Origin: AB-629-J13 sp964518835
Lineage (GTDB): Bacteria; Fidelibacterota; Marinisomatia; Marinisomatales; AB-629-J13
Direction: 5' to 3'
Length of the DNA stretch: 64,000 nucleotides
Assembly (NCBI GenBank): GCA_964518835.1
Contig: CAZFKU010000002.1
Location: 16,351-80,350, forward strand
Below are positions 25,082-33,243 of the stretch, piece by piece (positions within the stretch are counted from its first letter, which is position 1; each line of letters opens with the position of its first letter). The notes beneath the pieces were generated by a model. The model searched no databases. It was not told the origin of the DNA and saw only the letters and a program-made list of their open reading frames with translations. Both the position numbers and the translations under genes were made by a program.

Positions 25082-27477
25082 AGAACAAATTTTATCTATT
25101 CCTTTTCTCCCTCTGTTTTTTCAGTTTGTTTGGGCAACCTGCTTCTGAAATAAAAATCCTTGATGTAACTGTTGAGGGGAATGTGGTTACAACCGATCGA
25201 ATGATTCGATATACCGCTTCATTAAAAGTAGGGAATGAAGTGAAACCGGGAGACTTTTCCAAAGCGGTAAAACGGTTATGGAATTTGGGGATGTTTGCAG
25301 ATATTCAAATCAGACTTGACGAAGAAACTGAAGACGGAATTAAAATAACCATTGTAGTTGAAGAAACGCCCATACTTGGGAAAATTTATTTTAAGGGAAA
25401 TAAGAAAATCAAAGACTCCCAGTTAGAAGAAGAGCTAATGCTTGTATCCGGACAACGGCTTAAGCTGAATACAATCCATGAAAAAATACAGGAATTAAAA
25501 ACAATTTACTCAGAAGACGGTTTTTTATTGGCGGAGATTAAAAGTGAATTGACTCCTGCAAAAACCGTTCGGTCAAATGACCCAAAAATTTTGGAAATCA
25601 CAAAAGATTTGACATTTCTCATAAAAGAAAACCGGAAAGTAAAAATCGGCACCATTAAATTTGAAGGAAATAAATCTTTTTCTGATTGGAGACTCAGAAG
25701 AGTACTAAAAAATACAAAACAGCAAAGGTGGTATCTATTTTGGCGATCCCATTTTGACGATGAAAAATTTGATGAAGATATTGAATCACTCACTGCTTTT
25801 TATAAAAATAAAGGGTATCGGGATTTCCAATTTATTTCCGATTCTGTAGGGTACGGCAGTAAAAATAAAAAAATGAATATGTACATAAAAATTACTGAGG
25901 GACAAAAATACAAATTCAGAAATTTTACCTGGGAAGGAAATACTCTGTATGATGAAGAAATATTGAGTAGAGCATTAGGGTTGAATAGCGGTGACACGTA
26001 TAATGAGGAAAATTTCAACAAGGCAATTTATGAGCGGATGCAAAGCCTATACATGGATAGAGGATATATCTACAGTCAAATTGAACCTTTGGTAACTCCG
26101 GTTGGGGAAGACTCACTGGACATTCATTTTAGAATTTCGGAGAATCATAAGGTTTTTGTGAGAAACATTATGATTGGTGGTAATACCAAAACAAGAGAGA
26201 ATGTGATTCGTCGTGAATTAAGGATTTTTCCAGGAGATGTGTTCAGCAGGGAAAAATTGATGCGCAGTCAGCAGGCGGTCTGGATGCTGAATTATTTCTC
26301 CAATGTAGTTCCAGATGTAGTTCAGGTGGACGAAGCTCAGGTAGACCTTGATCTGGTAGTCGAGGAAAAATCTGCAGACCGGGCTAACGCAAATATAGGA
26401 TTTACAGGTGAATACGGGATGACCGGTGGCGGCGGACTTGAGTTCAATAATTTTAGAGGTTTGGGTCAGCGATTGATCTTCAGTTTTAATACAGGTACAA
26501 ATTATTCAATTTATACCACCAATACCCCTTCCAAATACCAATCTATAAGCTTCAGTTTTACCGATCCGATGGTGTATGACACACCCAATTTATTAGGTTT
26601 TTCAATCTATTATTCATTTCGTGGTGCCTCAACAAATTATTATTTTCCATTGGATTTTACGGTTAAGGGTGGATCTCTTACATGGGGCAGGCGCTTCCGT
26701 TGGCCTGATGACTATTTTAGAGGTAACTGGGCTTTGCGAGCCGTTGAAAAAGAATACAGCGGTGACCAGGACGACCTCGATCAATATGTAAAAGGATTAA
26801 ACGTTTCACGGGGCATAAATCTGACCCAGATTGTCAGCAGGGACAGCCGGAACCGACCGGAATTTCCCACGCTGGGATCCATGTTTTCCTTGGAAACCAC
26901 CTTGTCCGGAGGGCTTTTGGGAGGGAATGAAGACTTTCATAAACATGTTTTGAAGTTAGAGTGGTATACACCTACATTCTGGAAATTTGTTTTGAAAAGT
27001 TCTTTTCATTTGGGGATGATAAAATCACTGCCTTCTCAGGAAGATGAACTTTCTATCATTCCCTTCGATGAACGATTTATTATGGGCGGAAATGGAATTC
27101 CCTATGGGAATATGCTACGAGGATATCCGGATAATTCCATCGGTCCTGTTACTTCAGGCGGGAGTCCGATTGGAGGAAATGCGATGATAAAATTTAATAC
27201 GGAATTCAGATTTCCCTTTTCGGAAAATCCCGTTGTTTACGGTCTGATTTTTGGCGAAATGGGAAATGTCTGGAATTCACATCATATGACTGAACCGTTT
27301 AATATTCCCAGGGCGGGAGCACTGACCTTAAGAAAGTCAGCAGGTGTTGGCATTCGGTTTTTTATGCCAATGATCGGTATGCTGGGATTTGATTTAGGTT
27401 ATGGTTTTGATGATATAACCGGGTCTGGTAATCCTCAGGGATGGACATCAACCATCATATTTGGACAACCATTTTAA
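25078..27477 (+). CDS. bamA: Outer membrane assembly factor BamA
   Basis: Omp85-family core of the beta-barrel assembly machine. It has a signal peptide (about 1-20, ending near FGQPAS), five POTRA repeats over about 24-410 (EIKILDVTVEGNVVTTDRMI is the first), and a 16-strand barrel. The barrel carries the conserved RGYPDNSIGP loop and ends STIIFGQPF, with the terminal Phe typical of the beta-signal. Its 799 residues match E. coli BamA (810). It is coupled to uppS by an ATGA overlap and followed by the Skp homologue. Confidence 0.96.
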   Translation: MKNKFYLFLFSLCFFSLFGQPASEIKILDVTVEGNVVTTDRMIRYTASLKVGNEVKPGDFSKAVKRLWNLGMFADIQIRLDEETEDGIKITIVVEETPILGKIYFKGNKKIKDSQLEEELMLVSGQRLKLNTIHEKIQELKTIYSEDGFLLAEIKSELTPAKTVRSNDPKILEITKDLTFLIKENRKVKIGTIKFEGNKSFSDWRLRRVLKNTKQQRWYLFWRSHFDDEKFDEDIESLTAFYKNKGYRDFQFISDSVGYGSKNKKMNMYIKITEGQKYKFRNFTWEGNTLYDEEILSRALGLNSGDTYNEENFNKAIYERMQSLYMDRGYIYSQIEPLVTPVGEDSLDIHFRISENHKVFVRNIMIGGNTKTRENVIRRELRIFPGDVFSREKLMRSQQAVWMLNYFSNVVPDVVQVDEAQVDLDLVVEEKSADRANANIGFTGEYGMTGGGGLEFNNFRGLGQRLIFSFNTGTNYSIYTTNTPSKYQSISFSFTDPMVYDTPNLLGFSIYYSFRGASTNYYFPLDFTVKGGSLTWGRRFRWPDDYFRGNWALRAVEKEYSGDQDDLDQYVKGLNVSRGINLTQIVSRDSRNRPEFPTLGSMFSLETTLSGGLLGGNEDFHKHVLKLEWYTPTFWKFVLKSSFHLGMIKSLPSQEDELSIIPFDERFIMGGNGIPYGNMLRGYPDNSIGPVTSGGSPIGGNAMIKFNTEFRFPFSENPVVYGLIFGEMGNVWNSHHMTEPFNIPRAGALTLRKSAGVGIRFFMPMIGMLGFDLGYGFDDITGSGNPQGWTSTIIFGQPF

Positions 27478-27499
27478 TTAATTTCTCAGGAGGAGAAAA

Positions 27500-28036
27500 G
27501 TGAATAAAAACACAAGTAAGATCTGTTTGATTATAAGTATCATTTTTTTGCCGATGCTGCTATTCGGTCAATTAAAAGTCGGATATGTAGCTTCTGACAG
27601 AATTCGAATGGAATATGAAGAATTCAAAGAATCAGAATCCCAGTTACAATTGGATTTTCAGAAAGTCCAATTTGAATATCAGGAGCTGCTGAAAGAGTTA
27701 GATAGTTTAAAACAGGCATTTGAAACTCAACGATTAATGAGTTCTCCCGAATGGCGACGGGAAAAAGAGCAGGATATTAAAGACAAGGAAACAGCAATTC
27801 AGAACTTTCAGGCGAAAAAAGTTGGACCTGAAGGAGATTTGGTGAAAAAGCAATCTCAAATGGAATATGAATTACTTTCAAAAGTAAAAAAAGCTGTTGA
27901 TAATGTAGCGATAGAAAAAGGATATGATTTTATTTTTGATGGATCCATAGCCTTGCTGTATGGAAAACCCACTCATGATCTAACCGATGATGTGCTGCAT
28001 GAATTGAGAAAAGTCGGCAAGAACACACCCAGGTAG
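27500..28036 (+). CDS. OmpH/Skp-family periplasmic chaperone
   Basis: Holds unfolded outer-membrane proteins on the way to BamA. It has a signal peptide (residues 1-about 24, ending at LFGQ), then LKVGYVASDRI and a long coiled coil (about 45-125) rich in Glu, Lys and Gln. The C-terminal AVDNVAIEKGYDFIFDG is the conserved OmpH end. It has 178 residues. The start is GTG at 27500, with a strong AGGAGG (27488-27493) six bases before it. The order bamA-skp-lpxD is the same as in proteobacteria. Confidence 0.93.
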   Translation: MNKNTSKICLIISIIFLPMLLFGQLKVGYVASDRIRMEYEEFKESESQLQLDFQKVQFEYQELLKELDSLKQAFETQRLMSSPEWRREKEQDIKDKETAIQNFQAKKVGPEGDLVKKQSQMEYELLSKVKKAVDNVAIEKGYDFIFDGSIALLYGKPTHDLTDDVLHELRKVGKNTPR

Positions 28037-28044
28037 GCAATCAT

Positions 28045-29055
28045 TTGTCAACGCTGGAGCAACTGGCAGAATTGGTCGGAGGAAAACCAATTGGTCAATC
28101 TGACTTGGATATATCCGGTGTCTCCGAAATACAAGACGGAAAATCGGGGACCATATCTTTTTTAGCAAATCCTAAATATAAACAATATTTGGAATCAACG
28201 ATGGCATCAGCAGTCATTGTTTCAGACGCCTCATCCCTGAACGGAAAAAACGGGATCGTTGTTCAAAACCCCCAGCTTGCATTCTCAAGGATAATAGATG
28301 AATTTCGTCCTATTCTGAAACTTCAAAAGGGAATTCATGCCACTGTTGATATTGATTCATCCGCTATTTTAGGTGATGAAGTTTCTGTGGGTGCCCATTC
28401 AGTGATAGAGGCAAATGCAGAAATTGGAGACGGAACCAGAATTGGAGCTAATTCCGTCATTGGATGTAATACTGTTATTGGAAAAGATTGCAGTATTCAT
28501 TCCCGTGTCACACTATATCATGATTGTACTATCGGAGATCGTGTTGTTATTTTCAGCGGGAGCGTTATAGGGAGTGACGGATTTGGGTTTGTCACTGAAA
28601 ACAACATTCATCATAAGATTCCTCAAATCGGGAAAGTGGTTATTGGAAGTGATGTGGAAATAGGTGCAAATTGCACGATAGACCGAGCTACTATAGGAGC
28701 AACAATCATAGGAAATATGACTAAAATGGATAATCTTATTCATATCGCTCATAATGTTAAGATAGGTACAGGATGCCTCTTAGCTGCAGGAGTAGCAATT
28801 GCTGGCAGTGTGACCGTTGAAGATTTTTGTATTTTCGCAGGACAATCGGGAATTGTACCTCATGTTTCTATCGGTTCTAAATCTATCATTGCAGCCCAAT
28901 CCGGTGTCACAAAATCTTTAAAAGGCGGAGAGATATATTCTGGAATGCCAGCAAGAAAAATTCGTGAACAGCATCAAAAAGATGCGATTTTATCCTCGGT
29001 ATCCAATTTAAAAAAACGTATAGAAAACTTAGAAAAAATTTATTCTGAAAAGTGA
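28045..29055 (+). CDS. lpxD: UDP-3-O-(3-hydroxyacyl)glucosamine N-acyltransferase
   Basis: Third acylation step of lipid A. The N-terminal uridine-binding domain spans about 1-100. A left-handed parallel beta-helix of hexapeptide repeats (IGDGTRIGANSVIG and many others) follows. The catalytic His lies in the NLIHIAHNVKIG segment, and GQSGIVPHVSIG ends the helix. It has 336 residues. The start is TTG at 28045, eight bases after the ompH stop, since no ATG gives the conserved LEQLAELVGG N-terminus. It overlaps lpxC by four bases. Confidence 0.95.
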   Translation: MSTLEQLAELVGGKPIGQSDLDISGVSEIQDGKSGTISFLANPKYKQYLESTMASAVIVSDASSLNGKNGIVVQNPQLAFSRIIDEFRPILKLQKGIHATVDIDSSAILGDEVSVGAHSVIEANAEIGDGTRIGANSVIGCNTVIGKDCSIHSRVTLYHDCTIGDRVVIFSGSVIGSDGFGFVTENNIHHKIPQIGKVVIGSDVEIGANCTIDRATIGATIIGNMTKMDNLIHIAHNVKIGTGCLLAAGVAIAGSVTVEDFCIFAGQSGIVPHVSIGSKSIIAAQSGVTKSLKGGEIYSGMPARKIREQHQKDAILSSVSNLKKRIENLEKIYSEK

Positions 29056-29987
29056 ACACCCCTCATAGGTTTCAGCGCACCATTTCCACACCGGTATCTT
29101 GTACCGGTATCGGATTGCATACCGGACTTGAAAGTACAATTATATTTAAACCAGCTCCTGAGGATTATGGCGTTCATTTTGTAAGAAAGGATGTTGATAA
29201 CTGCCCTGCGATCATGGCAGACATTGACCATGTTGTGGATATTTCAAGGGGGACAACTATTGAACAGAGCGGTGTAAAGATTTTTACAGTTGAACATGCA
29301 CTGGCTGCAGTTTCAGGTTTACGGATTGACAATGTATTAATTGAATTGACTGCTAAAGAGCCTCCCGTTATGGATGGCAGTTCTAAAGATTTTGTTGAAG
29401 CATTGCAAAAATCAGGAATTGTAGAACAGAAAAAACCACGAAAAGTATTGGAAATATCTGAGCCGGTTGCTTATTCAGATCCCGAAAAGGGCGTGGATAT
29501 TCACGTTGTACCTTCTGACAGATTTCGAGTAACCTTTATGATAGATTATAAACTACCTTCATTAGGGTCACAATATACTGCTGTTTACAATATGCAGGAG
29601 GATTTTGCACGGGAACTTGCACCTGCAAGGACATTCTGCTTTTTAAGTGAGATTGAAGAACTGAGAGAAATCGGATTGATTAAAGGAGGTGCACTGGACA
29701 ATGCCGTGGTCATAGTAGATAAGGAAATCAATGATTCTGAAGTCAACAGACTCCGGTCACTTTTTGGAATTGAAGAAGACATAATCATGGGTGCAAACGG
29801 AATTTTAAATGGAAAAAAATTGAGATATAAAAATGAACCTGTTCGCCATAAAACCTTGGATTTGATAGGAGATATGGCTTTACTCGGTGTTCCCATAAAA
29901 GGACATGTAACAGCTGCAAGAAGTGGTCATGCAAGCAATGTGGAATTTGTGAAAATGATTCGCAACCTATACACAGATTTTTTTTAA
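29052..29987 (+). CDS. lpxC: UDP-3-O-acyl-N-acetylglucosamine deacetylase
   Basis: Zinc deacetylase, the committed step of lipid A synthesis. Zinc ligands are H82 (VEHALAAVSGL), H266 and D270 (RHKTLDLIGD). The general-acid His is H293 in SGHASN. It has 311 residues. The start is GTG at 29052, overlapping the lpxD stop. Unlike typical Bacteroidota it is not fused to FabZ: a separate fabZ gene follows nine bases later, which argues for a different FCB phylum. Confidence 0.96.
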   Translation: MNTPHRFQRTISTPVSCTGIGLHTGLESTIIFKPAPEDYGVHFVRKDVDNCPAIMADIDHVVDISRGTTIEQSGVKIFTVEHALAAVSGLRIDNVLIELTAKEPPVMDGSSKDFVEALQKSGIVEQKKPRKVLEISEPVAYSDPEKGVDIHVVPSDRFRVTFMIDYKLPSLGSQYTAVYNMQEDFARELAPARTFCFLSEIEELREIGLIKGGALDNAVVIVDKEINDSEVNRLRSLFGIEEDIIMGANGILNGKKLRYKNEPVRHKTLDLIGDMALLGVPIKGHVTAARSGHASNVEFVKMIRNLYTDFF

Positions 29988-29996
29988 AAACAGCTT

Positions 29997-30443
29997 ATGC
30001 CAAAACCTTCATTTTTAATAGAGGACATATTAAAGATTGTCCCCCACCGCTACCCATTCATACTTATTGACCGTATTTTAAGTTTTGATTCAGGGAATTC
30101 ATTAACTGCAATTAAAAATGTCACCATAAATGAACATTATTTTCAAGGTCATTTTCCCAATCAGCCGCTGATGCCGGGGGTGTTGATTCTGGAAGCTATG
30201 GCACAGGCAGGAGCATTTCTGGTACTGAATACCGTTGATGATCCACTGAAAAAGAATATGTTTTTTACGGGAGTTTCAGACTCCAAATTTCGTGCCCCGG
30301 TTACTCCGGGGGATCAACTACGCCTGGAAATGGAATTGGTAAAGATGAAACTGTCAGCCGTTCAGTTGAAGGGAGAAGGGTATGTGGAAGATAAATTAGT
30401 TGCCCAAGCTCGCATAATGGCTAATATAGTTGATCGAGTATAA
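29997..30443 (+). CDS. fabZ: (3R)-hydroxyacyl-ACP dehydratase
   Basis: Hot-dog-fold dehydratase of fatty acid elongation. Catalytic H52 and E66 lie in FQGHFPNQPLMPGVLILEAM, and the N-terminal VPHRYPFILIDRI is canonical. It has 148 residues. It is flanked by lpxC and lpxA, as in most Gram-negative lipid A operons, where it competes with LpxC/LpxA for hydroxyacyl-ACP. Its TAA is followed after 12 bases by the unusual lpxA start. Confidence 0.96.
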   Translation: MPKPSFLIEDILKIVPHRYPFILIDRILSFDSGNSLTAIKNVTINEHYFQGHFPNQPLMPGVLILEAMAQAGAFLVLNTVDDPLKKNMFFTGVSDSKFRAPVTPGDQLRLEMELVKMKLSAVQLKGEGYVEDKLVAQARIMANIVDRV

Positions 30444-30451
30444 GGGAGAGG
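30443..30451 (+). promoter_or_regulatory. Ribosome binding site pointing to an ATT start for lpxA
   Basis: AGGGAGAGG, a strong purine-rich Shine-Dalgarno tract, lies directly after the fabZ stop and four bases before ATT 30456. No ATG, GTG or TTG in the lpxA frame lies between the in-frame TAA at 30441 and GTG 30552. Confidence 0.65.
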
Positions 30452-30455
30452 TCCA

Positions 30456-31229
30456 ATTTCCACCTTCATTCATCCTACAGCTATTGTACATAATGAAGCT
30501 GAATTAGGGGAAAATGTTCATATAGGACCTTTTGTATGTATCGAAAACAAGGTGACGATTGGGAATGGGACAAGTATTGCAAACTTTGCAGTGGTAAAAT
30601 CCGGTACAAATATTGGAGAAAACTGCAGGATTTTTCAAGGGTCTGTAATCGGAGAAATACCGCAGGATTTAAAGTTTGATGGTGAAGAAACAACAACCCT
30701 GATTGGGAATAATACAACCATTCGGGAATTTGTAACGATAAACAGAGGAACAGCAGCTCTAGGATATACAAAAGTTGGAGAAAATGCTTTGTTGATGGCT
30801 TACATTCATATTGCACATGATTGTATTGTGGGAGATAATGTCATCATGGCAAATATGGCAACTTTGGGAGGTCATGTTGAGATTGACAATTGGGCATTTT
30901 TGGGGGGCGGAGTCATGGTTCATCAATTTTGTAAAGTGGGAGAACACGCATGTATAGGTGCGGGTTTTAGAGCGGTGCAGGATGTCCCACCATTTATATT
31001 GGCATCAGGTGAGCCAATTAAATATTGCGGTTTAAACAATGTTGGATTAAAAAGGAGAGGGTTTCGATCTGAAGACCGGAAGGTTATGAAGCAGATATAT
31101 ACATTATATTTTCGCTCCAACTTTCCCAGAAGGAAAGCACTGGATGAAATCAAAGACAAGTTTTCCAAACGTCCTGTAGCTAAAGTGATTGTAAACTTTA
31201 TTGAAAACAGCACCCGCGGTATTATTTAA
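30456..31229 (+). CDS. lpxA: UDP-N-acetylglucosamine acyltransferase, probable ATT start
   Basis: First step of lipid A synthesis: adds hydroxyacyl from ACP to UDP-GlcNAc. The left-handed beta-helix carries catalytic His in YIHIAHDCIVGDN and the HQFCKVGEHA turn. The C-terminus ends ENSTRGII, as in E. coli. A start at GTG 30552 would delete about 32 residues that align with E. coli LpxA: STFIHPTAIVHNEAELGENV versus its [20 protein letters not shown]. The full-length frame opens at ATT 30456, giving 257 residues (E. coli 262). A sequencing error of ATG to ATT is the main alternative. No lpxB is seen in the window. Confidence 0.93.
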   Translation: MSTFIHPTAIVHNEAELGENVHIGPFVCIENKVTIGNGTSIANFAVVKSGTNIGENCRIFQGSVIGEIPQDLKFDGEETTTLIGNNTTIREFVTINRGTAALGYTKVGENALLMAYIHIAHDCIVGDNVIMANMATLGGHVEIDNWAFLGGGVMVHQFCKVGEHACIGAGFRAVQDVPPFILASGEPIKYCGLNNVGLKRRGFRSEDRKVMKQIYTLYFRSNFPRRKALDEIKDKFSKRPVAKVIVNFIENSTRGII

Positions 31230-31325
31230 ATCAGTAATTTTTGAAAAAGGTATTTTTTAGAACTTGATATCCTTTAAGACTTTCTTTTCATAATACACCA
31301 AAAATCTAAGTATATTTGAAATTCA

Positions 31326-32063
31326 ATGGCACTGACCGTATCCATCCATAATAAAATCAACATCCTGAAGAAATGGACAGTTTTTCTTATGTTTTTTAAT
31401 TTTGGAATTTCCCAATGGGCTGCTTTTGATATTCAACAGGAAGCATATTCCTCTGTGGATTTAAGAACATTTATAGAAAGCACAACTTTTGGATTATCAG
31501 CAAACCCAGCATATATGCTCTCTTCTGAAAAAAGAGTGAATGTTGGAATGGGATTTTCCAGAAACATATTGCTCCATTCCAACAGGTATCAGAACCAATT
31601 TTCCGGATGGTTTCCAAAATTTTCTGTGGATGTTTTTATAACGAATAACCTGTATCTTATAGGACGCCTAAGCCAGTTTTATTCTAATGAAGATATTATC
31701 CAATTTCACAATTACGGATTCGCATTAACATCTGGAGAAGATGATTCTTATCCATGGCAGAGCTCTGTTGTATTTTGTAATTTGGCGGGACCTCGAGATT
31801 TTGCATTAAGGTCGGTATCTTTAAAAATGATAACACGGATACAGATGATTGGTCACCAAGTTCAGATGGGGATTGGGAAAGAAATGTATTCAACAACATT
31901 TTACATTAATGATGTTAATTTTCCATCCAAAATGAAAGGAGAAATAAATTATCTCTTGCTGGGAATGCAGTTTGAAAGAAACTTATTCCGGATTATGCCA
32001 CAAATCCGGTTACATCCAAGGTTAATTGGAACATCCGTTAGGATGACTTGGGGTATAGGCTGA
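31326..32063 (+). CDS. Hypothetical secreted, outer-membrane-like protein
   Basis: Not recognised. It has 245 residues with an N-terminal export signal (about 14-32, WTVFLMFFNFGISQWA). It then has alternating amphipathic beta-like stretches rich in aromatic residues, suggesting a small barrel or a surface-attached protein. FGLSANPAYML near residue 58 recalls the NPAGLA start of PorV/FadL-type barrels. It lies 96 bases after lpxA and only three bases before dxr, inside an envelope-biogenesis block. The gap before it has a weak promoter-like TTGATA...CATAAT arrangement with non-ideal spacing. Confidence 0.6.
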   Translation: MALTVSIHNKINILKKWTVFLMFFNFGISQWAAFDIQQEAYSSVDLRTFIESTTFGLSANPAYMLSSEKRVNVGMGFSRNILLHSNRYQNQFSGWFPKFSVDVFITNNLYLIGRLSQFYSNEDIIQFHNYGFALTSGEDDSYPWQSSVVFCNLAGPRDFALRSVSLKMITRIQMIGHQVQMGIGKEMYSTTFYINDVNFPSKMKGEINYLLLGMQFERNLFRIMPQIRLHPRLIGTSVRMTWGIG

Positions 32064-32066
32064 AAC

Positions 32067-33209
32067 ATGAAGAAGCTTTCCATTTTAGGATCAACGGGAT
32101 CAATAGGTGTCAATACCTTAAATGTAATAAGAAAACTGGATGAGGATTTTACAATTAAATACCTTACGGCTAATTCGAATACTGAATTATTAATAGAACA
32201 AGCAATAGAGTTTCATCCTGAAACTGTGGTTATTGTGAATAAAGAAAAAGCTAAAACAGTGCAGGTAGCTTTAGAGAAATTAGGTACAGATGTTATGACA
32301 GGAAGAGAAGGACTTTTAGAATGTGCAGCAGATCCGGATGTGGATATTCTGTTAAATGGACTGGTGGGTTCATCGGGAATGGAACCTACATTTCAGGCAG
32401 TAAAGTCCGGAGTAGATGTTGCATTATCTAACAAAGAAAGCCTTGTTATGGCAGGGGATTTGATCAACCGTGAAAAGGAATCCACCGGTGCTACAATTTT
32501 TCCCGTTGACAGTGAACACTCAGCAATTTGGCAGTGTCTCTCTGGTGAATCAATGGATGATGTGCGAAAGATAATTCTGACGGGAAGCGGAGGACCGTTC
32601 CGAACCAGAGCCGCAGATTCGTTTTATGAAATTACACCTGAAGAAGCTCTGAATCATCCTAACTGGGACATGGGTAATAAAATCACAATTGATTCAGCCA
32701 CAATGATGAATAAGGGTCTGGAGATTATTGAAACTCATTGGCTATTTGATATGGAACTAGATGCAATTGATATCGTAGTACACCCTCAGTCCATCATCCA
32801 CTCAATGGTAGAATTCAAAGATCGATCTGTAAAAGCACAATTGGGAATTCCTGATATGAAAATCCCTATCCAGTATGCATTGACTTATCCAAGGCATTCC
32901 AATTCAGAATGGGAATCCCTTGACCTTGCCGCAATTGGCTCTCTGTCTTTTGAACCACCGGATTTGGAAAAATTTCCTTGTATAAAGCTAGCTTATGATG
33001 CACTAAAAACAGGAGGATCTACCCCTGCTGTATTGAATGTAGTAAATGAGTATGCTGTTTATAGGTTTTTAAAGGATGAAATTCGATTTACAGATATTTC
33101 CAAAATGATTGAAAAGGCTTGTGAACAGCATGATTGGGTAGAGTCTCCTGATTTTGAATCCCTTTCTGATTTGGAATCATGGTCGATAGAGTTTGTAAAT
33201 TCATATTAG
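32067..33209 (+). CDS. dxr: 1-deoxy-D-xylulose 5-phosphate reductoisomerase
   Basis: Second enzyme of the MEP isoprenoid pathway. The NADPH loop LGSTGSIG is at 7-14. SNKESLVMAG and VDSEHSAIWQCL hold metal and substrate residues, followed by ILTGSGGPFR and the HPNWDMGNKITIDSATMMNK block. The 380-residue length is normal. It feeds isoprenoid diphosphates to UppS in the same block. The start ATG is three bases after the hypothetical gene. Confidence 0.97.
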   Translation: MKKLSILGSTGSIGVNTLNVIRKLDEDFTIKYLTANSNTELLIEQAIEFHPETVVIVNKEKAKTVQVALEKLGTDVMTGREGLLECAADPDVDILLNGLVGSSGMEPTFQAVKSGVDVALSNKESLVMAGDLINREKESTGATIFPVDSEHSAIWQCLSGESMDDVRKIILTGSGGPFRTRAADSFYEITPEEALNHPNWDMGNKITIDSATMMNKGLEIIETHWLFDMELDAIDIVVHPQSIIHSMVEFKDRSVKAQLGIPDMKIPIQYALTYPRHSNSEWESLDLAAIGSLSFEPPDLEKFPCIKLAYDALKTGGSTPAVLNVVNEYAVYRFLKDEIRFTDISKMIEKACEQHDWVESPDFESLSDLESWSIEFVNSY

Positions 33210-33243
33210 CTATGGTTTATTATTAGGTATTTGGTAAAATAAT

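Noticed and set aside
30552..31229. A shorter LpxA starting at GTG 30552
   Set aside because: It would lose about 32 residues that align with E. coli LpxA and has no clear ribosome site, unlike ATT 30456.
31260..31300. Sigma-70-like promoter before the hypothetical gene at 31326
   Set aside because: TTGATA and CATAAT are visible but 19 bases apart, and promoter rules for this lineage are unknown.
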